64,000 nucleotides of DNA from Anaeromicropila populeti (lineage in GTDB: Bacteria; Bacillota; Clostridia; Lachnospirales; Lachnospiraceae). A program made the position numbers and the translations under genes. Positions 16,081 to 23,816 of the stretch are shown here, piece by piece; the first letter of the stretch is position 1; every line of letters begins with the position of its first letter. The stretch covers positions 105,009 to 169,008 of the forward strand of contig NZ_FOYZ01000008.1 in assembly GCF_900112775.1 (NCBI RefSeq). The letters run 5' to 3'. The notes under the pieces were generated by a model, which saw only the letters and a list, made by a program, of their open reading frames with translations, was not told where the DNA came from and searched no databases.

Positions 16081-16566
16081 TTATATTTTTTTCATAATTA
16101 TTCCACAGGCAATTCCTATAATTACTGTAAATACTACGGTAACTATAAATCTGACTAAAGTAAACCGAATTCCCAGCTCTTTTTTTTCTAATGGAAAAGC
16201 AATTAGTCCTACCATGGAAAAGGAAGAAATAAATGCTATAATAGCTGTTATACTGGCTCCACTTTCCAGCAGACTTGCACCTAAAACAAAAGCAACAATT
16301 GTAGGACCATCAAATATAGCACCAAAAAAAGCTGCTATAACAGGTGCTATTATTTGGTTATCTTCTCCCAAATACCTTGTAATAATATTTTGCGGTACAC
16401 ATACCTGTATGATGCTGGCAATCAAGATGATTGCCAACACATAAGGTGTAAAACTTAATGTTACATGTTTAAATCCCTTACCGACAATTTTCAATTTGTT
16501 TTTGTCTTTTACAAATACAATAATTGTAAAGAAAATTATCAATAATAAATAAATTAATTCTACCAT
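16081..16566 (-). CDS. Half-size permease-like membrane protein (first of pair)
   Basis: 161 aa with about four membrane segments. It contains PVIAAFFGAIFDGPTIVAFVLGASLLESGAS, split here as family-like glycine-rich segments at about 75-105, then an LG-x(3-5)-R-F-I-V ending shared with the next gene. The stop-to-start spacing from the aminotransferase gene is one base, so it is tightly coupled. It resembles one half of DUF318-type permeases (the family of the full-length permease at 36982-37995), but the CSC motif of that family is absent. Confidence 0.62.
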   Translation of the reverse strand: MVELIYLLLIIFFTIIVFVKDKNKLKIVGKGFKHVTLSFTPYVLAIILIASIIQVCVPQNIITRYLGEDNQIIAPVIAAFFGAIFDGPTIVAFVLGASLLESGASITAIIAFISSFSMVGLIAFPLEKKELGIRFTLVRFIVTVVFTVIIGIACGIIMKKI

Positions 16567-16567
16567 A

Positions 16568-17617
16568 TTAACTTCGCATCATTTCTATTATATTTTTTAG
16601 TGCTGCAAATAGTTTTTCATTTTCTTCACGAGTTCCTATTGTTATTCTTACATATTCTGGATATCCAAACATATCACATGGTCTTATAATAATACCATTA
16701 TCTTTTAATTGTTCACACATTTTCAAGCAGTCTTTACCAAACTTTATAAAAATGAAATTTGCACTTGAAGGGATGTACGAAATATTAAGTTGATCCAACA
16801 TGGAGTAATAGTACTCCCTCTCCGTATTTATTTCCTCATAAAACTGGTTTGTAAGCTCATCTAAATGCTCTAACACTTTTAGAGCTGCTGCTTGTGCAAT
16901 CGAATTCACATTATATGGAGAACGCATTGCATCAAGCCCCTTTATGTGCGCTTCACAACCTACAGCATATCCAATTCTTAATCCAGCCAATGCAAAAAAT
17001 TTAGAAAAAGTGCGTAATACAATAATATTAGAGTATTTCTCCAGTAAACTGGCAGCTGAAACAGTTTCCCTTGGTGCTACAAAATCAAAATAGGCTTCAT
17101 CCACAACAATCATAATCTCTGGAGAAACATCCTTAACAAAATCCTCAATTTTTTCTATTGGCATAAAAGTACCGGTTGGGTTATTTGGATTACACAAAAA
17201 TACAATTTTTGTTTTATCATCTATCTGGCTTTTCATAGTTTCCAAATCATGCTCAAAATTGATGCAATCAACCAGCTTACAAGAACCACCTGCAATTTCC
17301 GTTACATCTTTATACCTGAAAAAACTAGGATTTGCCATAATTGTATTATCACCAGGTTTTACATATTTCAGCGCAATATATAATATTAATTCGTCTGAAC
17401 CAGAACCAAGTACAACATTTTCTGCCATTAATCCATGCCTGTTGGCAATGAGCTGCTTCAGATCACCATTACTTACCTTCGGATATCTGTTAACACTCTT
17501 TAAATCATTACAAATTTCTTCATAAATCTTTTCTGACAACCCATGTGAATTTTCATTTGTTGCCAGACAAACCATATCTTTTTGATTTACTCCTTTATAA
17601 GGTGATTTATATTCCAT
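16568..17617 (-). CDS. HisC-like PLP aminotransferase
   Basis: 349 aa, class I/II aminotransferase of the histidinol-phosphate aminotransferase type. Seen: NPNNPTGT (143-150), the VVDEAYFDF strand with D173, the PLP lysine K206 in RTFSKFFALAGLRIGYA, and the substrate-carboxylate arginine in YVRITIG near the C-terminus. No other histidine-biosynthesis gene is in the operon, so this is likely a recruited aminotransferase for an aromatic or heteroaromatic amino acid. It sits between a metallo-beta-lactamase-fold gene and the half permeases in the agr-linked operon. Confidence 0.85.
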   Translation of the reverse strand: MEYKSPYKGVNQKDMVCLATNENSHGLSEKIYEEICNDLKSVNRYPKVSNGDLKQLIANRHGLMAENVVLGSGSDELILYIALKYVKPGDNTIMANPSFFRYKDVTEIAGGSCKLVDCINFEHDLETMKSQIDDKTKIVFLCNPNNPTGTFMPIEKIEDFVKDVSPEIMIVVDEAYFDFVAPRETVSAASLLEKYSNIIVLRTFSKFFALAGLRIGYAVGCEAHIKGLDAMRSPYNVNSIAQAAALKVLEHLDELTNQFYEEINTEREYYYSMLDQLNISYIPSSANFIFIKFGKDCLKMCEQLKDNGIIIRPCDMFGYPEYVRITIGTREENEKLFAALKNIIEMMRS

Positions 17618-17649
17618 TTTATTAATTCCATCCTTTCTCTTACCTAGTA

Positions 17650-18471
17650 CTAACAGATTAATTCATAACCAACATAATTATAAATAATTTCTGCCTCTTC
17701 GCCTAACATCTGCTGTAATATTGCAATTGCCTTCCAGCCTGTACAATGTCCTACTACATATTTTTTCACTCCAAACTTACGTAATTCTTCAAAAATCAGC
17801 CTTGTATCAGCTTCTGAAGCAAAGTTCAGGTGCATTCCCCCTACAAAAGTATGTATCTTCTCGATACCTGTTACTTTTTGAGCCTGCTGCAAAACATTAA
17901 TTACTCCCCGGTGAGAACAACCCGACATTACCACTAAGCCATCGTCTGTTTCAAAAGCTAGATTTAATTCATCAAGAAAAAGATCCTCCATCACTGATCC
18001 ATTTTCATCCCTTATGTACAAGCCCTTTTCCATTTGAGAGAACTGGTTTAAAAGCTCAACCCCAGCAATACACCACACTCCCTTTTCTATCTCAAAACTT
18101 TCTATGATATCCTGTCCCAGTGATTTAAACTTATCAAGCTTTCTGCTTATACCAATATCCATCTCTTTTTCACCAGAATACCGAAAACGTTCTAAGAAAG
18201 CATGGTTATCTATTAAAGTTCTTTGATGTAGTACGGTATCCAACTCACTTAATCCACCTGCATGATCCACATGTCCATGGCTTACAATAACATTCTGGCA
18301 CTGATTCAAATCAATTCCCAAAAAATTTGCATTATCTTGAAAAACACTATCCTGCCCCAAATCATACAAATATTTATTGTCATTGTATTCAATATAATAG
18401 GATACTCCATGGGATGCTTTTAAGCCTAAGCAAGGTTCTAACCTATTTTCACACAAAGTAATAATTTTCAT
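17650..18471 (-). CDS. Metallo-beta-lactamase-fold hydrolase
   Basis: 273 aa. The metal motif is complete: S-H65-G-H67-V-D69-H70-A-G-G, with further ligands in MSGCSHRGV and the late VGGMHL and VVGHCTGW segments. The overall pattern matches the MBL subgroup often annotated as dihydropterin-ribofuranosyl-aminobenzene-phosphate synthase-like, whose real roles are mostly unknown. Its place between a HisRS-like and a HisC-like gene suggests a hydrolysis or release step in a small-molecule pathway (inference). Confidence 0.82.
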   Translation of the reverse strand: MKIITLCENRLEPCLGLKASHGVSYYIEYNDNKYLYDLGQDSVFQDNANFLGIDLNQCQNVIVSHGHVDHAGGLSELDTVLHQRTLIDNHAFLERFRYSGEKEMDIGISRKLDKFKSLGQDIIESFEIEKGVWCIAGVELLNQFSQMEKGLYIRDENGSVMEDLFLDELNLAFETDDGLVVMSGCSHRGVINVLQQAQKVTGIEKIHTFVGGMHLNFASEADTRLIFEELRKFGVKKYVVGHCTGWKAIAILQQMLGEEAEIIYNYVGYELIC

Positions 18472-18484
18472 CTTTTACTCCTAT

Positions 18485-19486
18485 TTAACTCATAATTTTA
18501 TGTTCAATAATATACTCTGCCAGCCTTGTCACGCCAATACCAGCCCCGCTTTTATATACTTTCTTCCCGTCTGAATCGTTAAATGCATGAAGGTTTCCTC
18601 CACCTGCCACAGCATAATTATATTCAGGCAGTCTGGCATCAAACAACAAACTGTCACACGCATCCCAGCTCTTAGCGATAAAAGGTACAAATGTATATTT
18701 TCCTCTTCTTTCTTCACTTCTTAATTCATCTGCCACTTTACTTAAAAATTCGATTCCACTATGGGATTTTTTATTATTTGCTATAACATCCAGTTTTTCT
18801 AAGGTTATTGGCTCATACTTTTCAAGATCCAACAAATCCTTTACTTTTTCGCCAGTAGCCTTATTTCCGCCTTTTGCGACAAAATCATTATAAAACTTTT
18901 CGCCATCTTCACCACAACAGTCAATGATATAGTATATATCCCTTCTCTCATTCAAAGTGTAGTCATCAATCATTCCTTCCAAAATTCTCTTATCTGATAT
19001 TCGAAACAGTGTATCTGGTAAATCAAGAGTTGCAAAACAATTAAATGCCGTAACCAAAGCTAATGTACTTGATTCAATTTCTGGTTTACCATATATTTCA
19101 TATCCTGTCTGCCAGAAAGAAAATGTTTTTCCCTTTTGAATATCTTTTTCTGACTCATTTCTCATAAATTCCTGCGAATAGAAAATCTGTCCTGAATTAT
19201 TTTCCAGTTTATTATTTCTTTTTAGAAAATCATAAACTCGAAATGTGCTTTCAGGAGATATAATGATTCCTTCATTTTTTCCGTTCAGTGTAAATTCAAT
19301 GCAATTTTCCATGAACCTTTCACCTAATCTGTCCACATGTTCTTCATAAATTGATTTTTTTGATACCATTCCTCCATAGAAATAATTGAACCCCTGTGTT
19401 AATAAAGATTCTTCAATCCTATTCCTTACCTTCAAAAATATTTGAGCATCATTACCATACCATTCCTTTACGCCTGCTATTAACAA
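18485..19486 (-). CDS. HisRS/HisZ-like class II synthetase-core protein
   Basis: 333 aa starting at TTG 19486, with GAGGAG 8 bp upstream. It has the class II aminoacyl-tRNA synthetase core but no anticodon-binding domain. Motif 2 is recognisable (YSQEFMR109NE111, then FSFWQTGYEIYG, parallel to FR-E and F-Q-G-E in HisRS) and motif 3 is kept (GIGVTR321L). The histidine-recognition segment of HisRS/HisZ (RGLDYYTG) is missing; the equivalent region reads AKSWDACDSLLF. It may therefore adenylate a different amino acid or acid. First gene after agrD, 15 bp from its stop. Confidence 0.78.
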   Translation of the reverse strand: MLIAGVKEWYGNDAQIFLKVRNRIEESLLTQGFNYFYGGMVSKKSIYEEHVDRLGERFMENCIEFTLNGKNEGIIISPESTFRVYDFLKRNNKLENNSGQIFYSQEFMRNESEKDIQKGKTFSFWQTGYEIYGKPEIESSTLALVTAFNCFATLDLPDTLFRISDKRILEGMIDDYTLNERRDIYYIIDCCGEDGEKFYNDFVAKGGNKATGEKVKDLLDLEKYEPITLEKLDVIANNKKSHSGIEFLSKVADELRSEERRGKYTFVPFIAKSWDACDSLLFDARLPEYNYAVAGGGNLHAFNDSDGKKVYKSGAGIGVTRLAEYIIEHKIMS

Positions 19487-19501
19487 ATTGTACTCTCCTC
19501 T

Positions 19502-19645
19502 CTAATCTTTTTGATATGTAGTTGAGGTTTTCAAACATTTTGGAATCTCAGGTTCATAGAAAAGAAATCTTGTAAAACCTGCACATGGAGTAGTTACTGC
19601 CAAATAGTATACAATTGCAGCAAAAAAATTAATTGCTTTTTTCAT
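19502..19645 (-). CDS. agrD: AgrD-like cyclic autoinducer peptide precursor
   Basis: 47 aa, found by reading directly after agrB, whose end it overlaps by 17 bp. The ribosome site AAGGA lies 7 bp before the ATG at 19645. The layout is AgrD-like: a short basic start and hydrophobic N-terminal helix (1-17), a candidate pheromone core (TTPC21AGFTRFLF29), and the acidic tail YEPEIP (30-35) that AgrB proteins recognise, then KC37LK. Usually the ring-forming Cys lies five residues before the cut site; here that position is Thr25 and the nearest Cys is C21. The mature ring is thus uncertain. Confidence 0.85.
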   Translation of the reverse strand: MKKAINFFAAIVYYLAVTTPCAGFTRFLFYEPEIPKCLKTSTTYQKD

Positions 19646-20216
19646 TCATTTTCCTTCTTTCCATGTTTCCAACTATGAGTGCTGCTGCTGTCACCATGAT
19701 TGCCATAACCATGAATGAACTCCAATACCCAAGATTAAAACTATATAAAAGAACAATGATCAAACTATAGAAGATGCCTATCTGTTTTGTCAGCTTTTTA
19801 TATTTTGGAATTTCAAATACTTTCAATTGTCGATTTTGATTTGATACAGGTGCATAAATCCAGATTACTAATAATGAAATTAAAAAGCATGGTGCCAATA
19901 ATTCGCTTTTACTATAATATAAATATTCACCTAAAAAGATACCTGCCACACTACTGAATACTGTTACAATACAACAACCCCAGAATTTTTTTGCATGATA
20001 CCCTCCTGCACATCTTCTGAAAGGAATAAAGCATGCAAAATAGCAGGACATCTGTAAAACATGTTTAGTAGCAAAAGCAATTATGTAAACAATGCTTAAA
20101 GTAAACATGGTAGACAAAATAATTTGAATTCCGTATACATAAATTTCCCTATCTTCTTTGTTATGTCCATTGTCAATTATTATATCTGCTATTTTCTCAG
20201 ATATTTTCTTCAGCAT
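19629..20216 (-). CDS. agrB: AgrB-type peptide-processing membrane protease
   Basis: 195 aa with about six hydrophobic segments. The AgrB active-site segment is clear: RRCAGGYH74AKKFWGC81C, with the His-Cys spacing of 7 found in staphylococcal AgrB (H77/C84). It cleaves and cyclises the AgrD peptide at the membrane. Its start (MLKKISEKIA) has a GGAGG ribosome site. An AgrA-type promoter with two 12-bp direct repeats lies directly upstream, between it and agrC, so agrBD and the six metabolic genes can be induced separately from agrAC. Confidence 0.93.
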   Translation of the reverse strand: MLKKISEKIADIIIDNGHNKEDREIYVYGIQIILSTMFTLSIVYIIAFATKHVLQMSCYFACFIPFRRCAGGYHAKKFWGCCIVTVFSSVAGIFLGEYLYYSKSELLAPCFLISLLVIWIYAPVSNQNRQLKVFEIPKYKKLTKQIGIFYSLIIVLLYSFNLGYWSSFMVMAIMVTAAALIVGNMERRKMNEKSN

Positions 20217-20237
20217 AATGAATTTCCTCCAAAGAGA

Positions 20238-20302
20238 ACTATACTTGATTTATAAATTATTTTGTCCAAAATGTAATTTTTAAGTTTAATAATGTAATTT
20301 TT
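20238..20302 (-). promoter_or_regulatory. AgrA-type promoter upstream of agrBD
   Basis: Two exact 12-bp direct repeats (AATGTAATTTTT on the plus strand, 20270-20281 and 20291-20302) are spaced by exactly 21 bp, the period expected for LytTR-domain regulators. On the minus strand they abut a -35 TTGGAC (20269-20264), followed after a long 20-bp spacer by a -10 TATAGT (20243-20238). Long spacers are known for AgrA-dependent promoters in staphylococci. The assignment is inferred from this geometry. Confidence 0.72.
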
Positions 20303-20306
20303 TCAT

Positions 20307-21605
20307 TTATATTCTTGCTATTGGTATTTTTGCCAAAAATGAAAATATTCCTTTTTCATAGCCAAAAGTACATATTCCGTTCATTTTTTCAACCACAGCT
20401 TCTATACTTTTTATTCCAATTCCATGATTTCCAATTTTTATTAATGGTCCATGTCTTTTGCTTATTTTTTTTGGCTCCAAACTACTATTGGTGATGGAAA
20501 TCAACACATCCTTATCTTTTTTATATATTTCCACTTTTACACATCCATAGGTATTCTTTATTTTCAAATACCTTTCACACGCTTCGACGGCATTAGCAAG
20601 AATATTTCCAAAAAGGGTACCCAAATATACGGGATTTAATGCTTCTAGATTCACTTCTTCTGCTGCTACATAAAATGCAATATTCTTTTTTCTTGCTATT
20701 GCCTGATATTCACTTAAAACAGAATCAATAATAGCATTTCTTGTGTAAACGTCTATATTGTATTCGTCCATACCTTTATTAACTATTTTTAAATACTCTT
20801 TCAGTTTATTTATTTCACCTGTTTCTAACAGGGATGTAATGATATGTAAATGCTTTTCACAATCGTGCTTAATGACCGCGGCCATTTTATATTCCTGTTC
20901 TGTTCTATTCTGAAAGCTAACTTGCTGCTTAAGTGCATATAATTTCTTTTTTGTTTCTTCATAATCCAGAATATTCTTATAAAAATAAATAACATAAACA
21001 TTTAGAAAAAGTATACTAAACAATAAAATATAAAACAGCACTTCTCTTCCTGAAGAAAGTTTAAGTGAAACAGAATAATCCAGCATAAAGGTAAGAAATA
21101 AAATGGTAAAGGCTGAAACTGCATAAAAAAGAAGCATATTTTTCCCTGATAATTCTTCTATTCCTTTTTTTGTTTTGTATGTGAAATAAATGACTAAAAC
21201 AGTCAGTATTAATTTTGACAGAATAGACAATATACTATTAACTAAATTCACATTATATAATCTGTCAAATTCAATATTGAAGGCAGTAACTGCAACAAAA
21301 TATACTATCATATCAATTACCGATAACATGCTATTATACAGCAGAATTATTACTATTTTTATTTTCATAGTCGATTTATATGCCAAACAACTTACCATCA
21401 TTTCATACATTATGACTGCAATAAAAGCTGCCGGCACCACATGAATAACCTGACTGAAGATTAGGGCAATGGCACTGTCAATACAAATTAGTATGGGATA
21501 AAGATAAAATTCTTTTCTCCTTTTGCCTGCAAAAACAGCCAGAAGAAAATATAGCAGCCAGCTTTCCAATATTGTGGAAAGCGTACCTAATGTCTGATAA
21601 AACAT
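20307..21605 (-). CDS. agrC: AgrC-like sensor histidine kinase
   Basis: 432 aa. The N-terminal half (about 1-200) has six hydrophobic segments, the peptide-sensing region. The H-box VIKHDCEKHLHIITSL (His near 246) is of the HPK10 class that reads peptide pheromones. The C-terminal ATPase has an N-box GNILANAVEACERY and a G-box HGIGIKSIEAVVEK. It starts 4 bp after the agrA stop. It probably senses the cyclic peptide from agrD and phosphorylates AgrA. Confidence 0.93.
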   Translation of the reverse strand: MFYQTLGTLSTILESWLLYFLLAVFAGKRRKEFYLYPILICIDSAIALIFSQVIHVVPAAFIAVIMYEMMVSCLAYKSTMKIKIVIILLYNSMLSVIDMIVYFVAVTAFNIEFDRLYNVNLVNSILSILSKLILTVLVIYFTYKTKKGIEELSGKNMLLFYAVSAFTILFLTFMLDYSVSLKLSSGREVLFYILLFSILFLNVYVIYFYKNILDYEETKKKLYALKQQVSFQNRTEQEYKMAAVIKHDCEKHLHIITSLLETGEINKLKEYLKIVNKGMDEYNIDVYTRNAIIDSVLSEYQAIARKKNIAFYVAAEEVNLEALNPVYLGTLFGNILANAVEACERYLKIKNTYGCVKVEIYKKDKDVLISITNSSLEPKKISKRHGPLIKIGNHGIGIKSIEAVVEKMNGICTFGYEKGIFSFLAKIPIARI

Positions 21606-21609
21606 ATTT

Positions 21610-22314
21610 TCACCTTTCCATCCATAACAATGCTTTTTCTACATTTTTTCTATATCGTTCACTAATAGGTATTCTTCCATATTCATTTCTCAAAATAATA
21701 TGATTCTGTTCAACCATATGTACATAATCCGTATGCACAATAAAACTTTGATGACAACGAATAAATTTATGTTCATCCAGCTCTTTGGATAAAAGATATA
21801 TTCTTCCGTAAAACTTTTTTATATTGTCCCTTAAATGCACCTCTATAATTCTTTTATTACTTTCAAAGTAGAGAATATCCCTGCAAAAAATTCTTACAAT
21901 TCTTTTTTGAATATTACATTCAAAAAAGATATCCTTATCATTTAACTCTAATTTTGCTGCATCTAGAGCTTCCAGCATCCCATCCCGCAATTGTTTTTTT
22001 AAAACATAACGAAATGCTTTTACCTTATAAGCCTCATATACCATACTACTATAATTTGTAATAAAAATTATAATACATTCTTTATTAAACGAACGCAGCT
22101 TTTGAGCAGTTTCAAGGCCATCCATATCTTTCATCTGAACATCCAGCAATAAAATATCTACTTGATTTTCCGATACAATGCAATAATTTAACAAACTATC
22201 CCCACTGGTAAATAACAGTTTCTTTATTTCGTTTTTTTTTGCCCATCCGTCCAGGATATGTTCAATCATTTCTAATTCAATTGTATTATCATCACAGATT
22301 GCAATAGTTAGCAT
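21610..22314 (-). CDS. agrA: AgrA-like LytTR response regulator
   Basis: 234 aa. Receiver domain with acidic pair D8-D9 and phospho-acceptor D58 in ILLLDVQMKD. The C-terminal LytTR DNA-binding domain contains YFESNKRIIEVHLRDN and the FIRCHQSFIVHTDYV segment. First gene of the agr operon, so the order is A-C-B-D rather than the staphylococcal B-D-C-A. The likely target is the direct-repeat promoter at 20238-20302. Confidence 0.93.
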   Translation of the reverse strand: MLTIAICDDNTIELEMIEHILDGWAKKNEIKKLLFTSGDSLLNYCIVSENQVDILLLDVQMKDMDGLETAQKLRSFNKECIIIFITNYSSMVYEAYKVKAFRYVLKKQLRDGMLEALDAAKLELNDKDIFFECNIQKRIVRIFCRDILYFESNKRIIEVHLRDNIKKFYGRIYLLSKELDEHKFIRCHQSFIVHTDYVHMVEQNHIILRNEYGRIPISERYRKNVEKALLWMER

Positions 22315-22472
22315 TATTGACCTCCTATGAATTTTTAATCAATTATTTTTACTATTTTACAGTTCAACTCACCTCTTTTCTTTTTATTCTATATTTTACC
22401 ATAACACTTTTTGATATTCCACCCCATTTGTAAAAAACCAGTTAATTTTATAATGTTTTTATTGTAAAAAAC

Positions 22473-23642
22473 TTATGAAAAAAAACTACCAAGACATTGA
22501 TTTACCAATTCTGTGATCTCATCCTTTGAGTATCCTTTTCCAATAAAAACAATCTGATTCATCCTGTCCCCGTAGAGTTCGTCCCAGTCCTCTAATACAT
22601 CTGGGTAGTTTGCAAATACTTCTTCCTTCTCTTCTTCTGGAAGAGCTGCTACCCAATTAGAAATTTCAGTAACCGATGCATTTCTGCCCGCCTGTTCAAA
22701 TAGGTGAGTATGGATATCATCATCTTCAAACCAAATGTATCCTTTGGCCCGTATCAGCGTTTCTGGATAATTTTCCTCCAGAAGCTTCATAAATTTATCA
22801 TAAACGAATGGCCTTCTCTCTGTATAAACAAAGGAGGAGATCCCATATTCTTCATGTACTTCATGGTCCTCTAAACCATGATGATTTTTTTCAAACAAAG
22901 TTTTATTAATAAGAGAAGAATCTCTAATTTTATTATAATCATATGGATTATGTGAAATAATTTCTTCAAACTCAACTTTCGCATATTCTGTTTCCAAAAT
23001 TTTTGCCTCTGGCTGAAGTGATTGTATAATTTCCTTAACCTTAGCTAACTGCTCTTTTGATAATAAATCACATTTATTAAGTAAAATCATGCTGCAAAAT
23101 TCAATCTGATCAATAATTAAATTTATGATATCTGGATCATTTTCCTCTTCCTCCAATGCCTGTTTATCTGTCTCAGATTCTACGCATTCACTTAATTCCT
23201 CCAGAAATTCTGAATATATCCTGTCTGCATCCACAACGGTGATTACTGTATCTAAATATACGTTTGGATTCTCACTGGTTTCTTCGTAAGCCAGAAATGC
23301 ATCCGCAATAGAAACTGGATCGCTGATACCCGATGCCTCTACCAAAATAGCATCAATATTTTTCATTGACAATTCAACAATTTGATCCATAAACTGTTCC
23401 CGCAGGGTACAACAAATACACCCATTTTCCAGACTGATTAACTCCATATCTGGATATCGAGAAAGCGACTGATTTTGAAGAAGTCCTGCATCAATATTGA
23501 TTGTTCCCATATCATTAACTACAATAGCAACTTTCTTTTCTGACTGCATTTTCAGAAGCTCATTCATGAATGTTGTTTTTCCAGAGCCAAGATATCCTGT
23601 CACTATTGTGACTGGAATTTTATTTTTTTGTTTATTATTCAT
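22473..23642 (-). CDS. COG0523 (CobW/ZNG1-like) metal-chaperone GTPase
   Basis: 389 aa. P-loop GYLGSGKTT (16-24), the family metal motif ENGCICC with C75, C77 and C78, the NKCD guanine motif, and a C-terminal CobW domain with FGKGYSK-like ending. Acidic and His-rich insertions (HHGLEDHEVHEEYG) suit zinc handling. The upstream 23-bp perfect palindrome resembles a Zur box, so a zinc-starvation role such as metal delivery to a target enzyme is likely. It is transcribed alone. Confidence 0.9.
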   Translation of the reverse strand: MNNKQKNKIPVTIVTGYLGSGKTTFMNELLKMQSEKKVAIVVNDMGTINIDAGLLQNQSLSRYPDMELISLENGCICCTLREQFMDQIVELSMKNIDAILVEASGISDPVSIADAFLAYEETSENPNVYLDTVITVVDADRIYSEFLEELSECVESETDKQALEEEENDPDIINLIIDQIEFCSMILLNKCDLLSKEQLAKVKEIIQSLQPEAKILETEYAKVEFEEIISHNPYDYNKIRDSSLINKTLFEKNHHGLEDHEVHEEYGISSFVYTERRPFVYDKFMKLLEENYPETLIRAKGYIWFEDDDIHTHLFEQAGRNASVTEISNWVAALPEEEKEEVFANYPDVLEDWDELYGDRMNQIVFIGKGYSKDEITELVNQCLGSFFS

Positions 23643-23693
23643 ATTAATTTTTCTCCCTTTACTTTAGAATACTGGCTTATCATCCGCCATCTA

Positions 23694-23716
23694 TAACTGC
23701 AAATGATTTGCAGTTA
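23694..23716. promoter_or_regulatory. Zur-like 11-1-11 palindrome
   Basis: TAACTGCAAAT-G-ATTTGCAGTTA is a perfect 23-bp inverted repeat 51 bp upstream of the COG0523 start. Length, symmetry and the AAT-N-ATT centre match Fur-family boxes, especially Firmicutes Zur sites. Since COG0523 genes are classic Zur targets, zinc-dependent repression is the best inference. Confidence 0.7.
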
Positions 23717-23758
23717 ATTATATTTCATGTATTTTTTTATGTCAACATGCAAATAAAA

Positions 23759-23787
23759 CTGGAATTCTCTAAAACTGAGAATTCCAG
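23759..23787 (-). terminator. Terminator after the surface lipoprotein gene
   Basis: CTGGAATTCTC (23759-23769) pairs with GAGAATTCCAG (23777-23787) over 11 bp with a 7-nt loop. On the minus strand it is followed by TTTTATTT. It lies 30 bp after the lipoprotein stop. Confidence 0.8.
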
Positions 23788-23816
23788 CCATTTAATGTTC
23801 TTATATGCTGCTCACA

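Noticed and set aside
22315-22472. Possible tryptophan T-box or leader controlling the TrpB-containing operon
   Set aside because: No T-box consensus, leader peptide or terminator/antiterminator pair was found upstream of agrA or agrB.
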